64,000 nucleotides of DNA, from contig OX465579.1 in assembly GCA_950022655.1 (NCBI GenBank), forward strand, positions 79,123,193 to 79,187,192, written 5' to 3'. Numbering within the stretch: position 1 is the stretch's first letter; each line of letters begins with the position of its first letter. A program made the position numbers and the translations under genes. Below are positions 62,880 through 64,000 of the stretch, piece by piece. The stretch is from Alentia gelatinosa. Lineage: Eukaryota; Annelida; Polychaeta; Phyllodocida; Polynoidae. The notes beneath the pieces were generated by a model, which was given only the letters and a program-made list of their open reading frames with translations, did not search any database and was not told the DNA's origin.

Positions 62880-63120
62880 GAGAAATTGAGCACCTCAGTG
62901 TTTTGTGTAGGTGTTTGATGAGCACCTCAGCTATTGAGTGAGTGTGAGTGTTCGATAAGTATCTCACCTGTTGAGTGATTCTCTGGTTGTTCCTTAGTAA
63001 CTACTCTCCCTGATAATAAAACTTAGATTGTATGATGCTTGTCTCAGCTGTAGATTGTGTGGACAGTGAGTGTTTAATGATCACCACCACTGTTGAGTTT
63101 AATTCTGAGTCCGTGAACTG
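62880..63120. repeat. Degenerate CACCTCA...GTTGAGTG repeat
   Basis: Motifs such as TGAGCACCTCAGCTATTGAG and its variants recur four times at intervals of 50-110 bp. Confidence 0.4.
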
Positions 63121-63224
63121 TACGTATATGATATCAGAGAAACACCTGAGTGGCTGCAGGGCCGTTAAACAGGGTTTGGTCAGCAGAGGTTTATTTTTGC
63201 TCTTTCCCCCCCCCCCAATTTTTG

Positions 63225-63715
63225 TCATCCTTACGGAGATTGATAAAAGCATTTTCCATGAAGAAGGAAGATTCTTATTTCACCAGGATCGCATAATTGG
63301 TTTGATGATAGCTCTCTTGATCAATAAACCATGAAAACTAATTAAGTTTGGTTAATGAGTAGCTGTTACTGAAGTGGACTGCTCTGTTAGCGATTGGCTT
63401 AGAATAGCTTTCTCTTTGAATCCTTTGTGACGACTCTTTCTGAGTGTTGTGTTGGGCCTGGACTACGTCTCACACCATTCTTTTCGCGTTATACAAATTT
63501 TCATCCTAATATACAGATATTGATGATGGCCTTTTCAATGAAGAAGCAAAATTCTCAGTTCACAAGGATAAGCTATAATTTTCTCTTCCTTTGAGCAAAT
63601 CCTGGCAATTTCTTCCATTATTGGTTTTATGATAGCTCTCTTGACCATTAAACTGTTATCGGTTGTTTTCAAATAGCTTTCTCTCTAATTCCTTTGTTTC
63701 GACTCTTTCACTGAC
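63225..63715. repeat. Diverged direct duplication
   Basis: Copy 1 (about 63230-63445) and copy 2 (about 63515-63710) share, in order, GA(A)GAAG.A.AATTCT, ATGATAGCTCTCTTGA, AATAGCTTTCTCT and GACTCTTTC. The copies differ by small indels, so the event is old. Confidence 0.6.
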
Positions 63716-64000
63716 CTTGTAATGACCTTTATACTGAGCAGTAACTGATTGCCACCAAATAGTTTGTATTCATGAGCTATTCTGTATGTGTATTTTTTCT
63801 AATCTATGAGTAGATGTATCGTGAAGAGCGTGTATGAGAGGTAACAGGATAGAGCTCGTGTCTCAAGGCCAAGTTTTAGTCGTGCATTGTGTTTTGGCAC
63901 CTTACAGTCTGTCTTCGTGACGTTCCTTACTTCCATCACAAAATACAAAATTCAAGACAACCCCTTAGCCTTTTCCGATTCTATAAACTACCCAAGATTA

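Noticed and set aside
1..64000. CRISPR arrays, operons, rRNA or tRNA genes
   Set aside because: No regular repeat-spacer array, no ribosomal or tRNA signature that I could recognise, and the genes present are spliced animal genes. A covariance-model scan would be needed to exclude small RNA genes fully.

Overview
This is a eukaryotic, animal nuclear window. It is AT-rich and mostly non-coding, with spliced genes, canonical GT-AG introns, long AT and poly-C microsatellites, and many decayed transposable elements. The gene content (a Polycomb CBX protein and a Rab26/37-type GTPase), the compact CBX introns, and the LINE and foldback repeats suggest an invertebrate bilaterian, probably marine. 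I cannot name the species. Nothing prokaryotic is present.

Layout. Positions 1-880 hold a short DNA element with terminal inverted repeats and poly-C tracts. A five-exon Polycomb chromobox gene lies on the minus strand (CDS 11046 down to 4586). It can be read from start to stop: 481 residues, chromodomain at the N-terminus, two AT-hooks and a C-terminal Pc box. Its upstream region carries a perfect CRE and, 0.5 kb further out, a minisatellite with a period of about 62 bp. From 12.3 to 20.3 kb there are repeats only: a CCGCTTA-type repeat, a TCTG tract, an array of CCGACACACT motifs, and LINE endonuclease and reverse transcriptase remnants. A GC/CpG-rich block (20.45-21.3 kb) precedes a plus-strand first exon (21726-21887). 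That exon joins in phase to a P-loop exon (50502-50612) of a Rab26/37-like small GTPase across a 28.6 kb intron. The intron has no recognisable genes, but it holds a CpG-rich island, hairpins and candidate regulatory clusters. From 53.5 kb to the end the window contains further repeats (foldbacks, a LINE reverse transcriptase remnant, two AT-cored palindromes). It also contains a second Rab26/37-type first exon (58250-58339), placed downstream of the P-loop exon.

The two genes lie head to head and do not form an operon. CBX would act in PRC1 chromatin silencing, and the Rab in secretory-vesicle traffic. I found no clearly new biological system. The strongest lead is the second, out-of-order Rab first exon. 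It implies either a tandem Rab26/37 paralogue or a second promoter with its own P-loop exon beyond the window.
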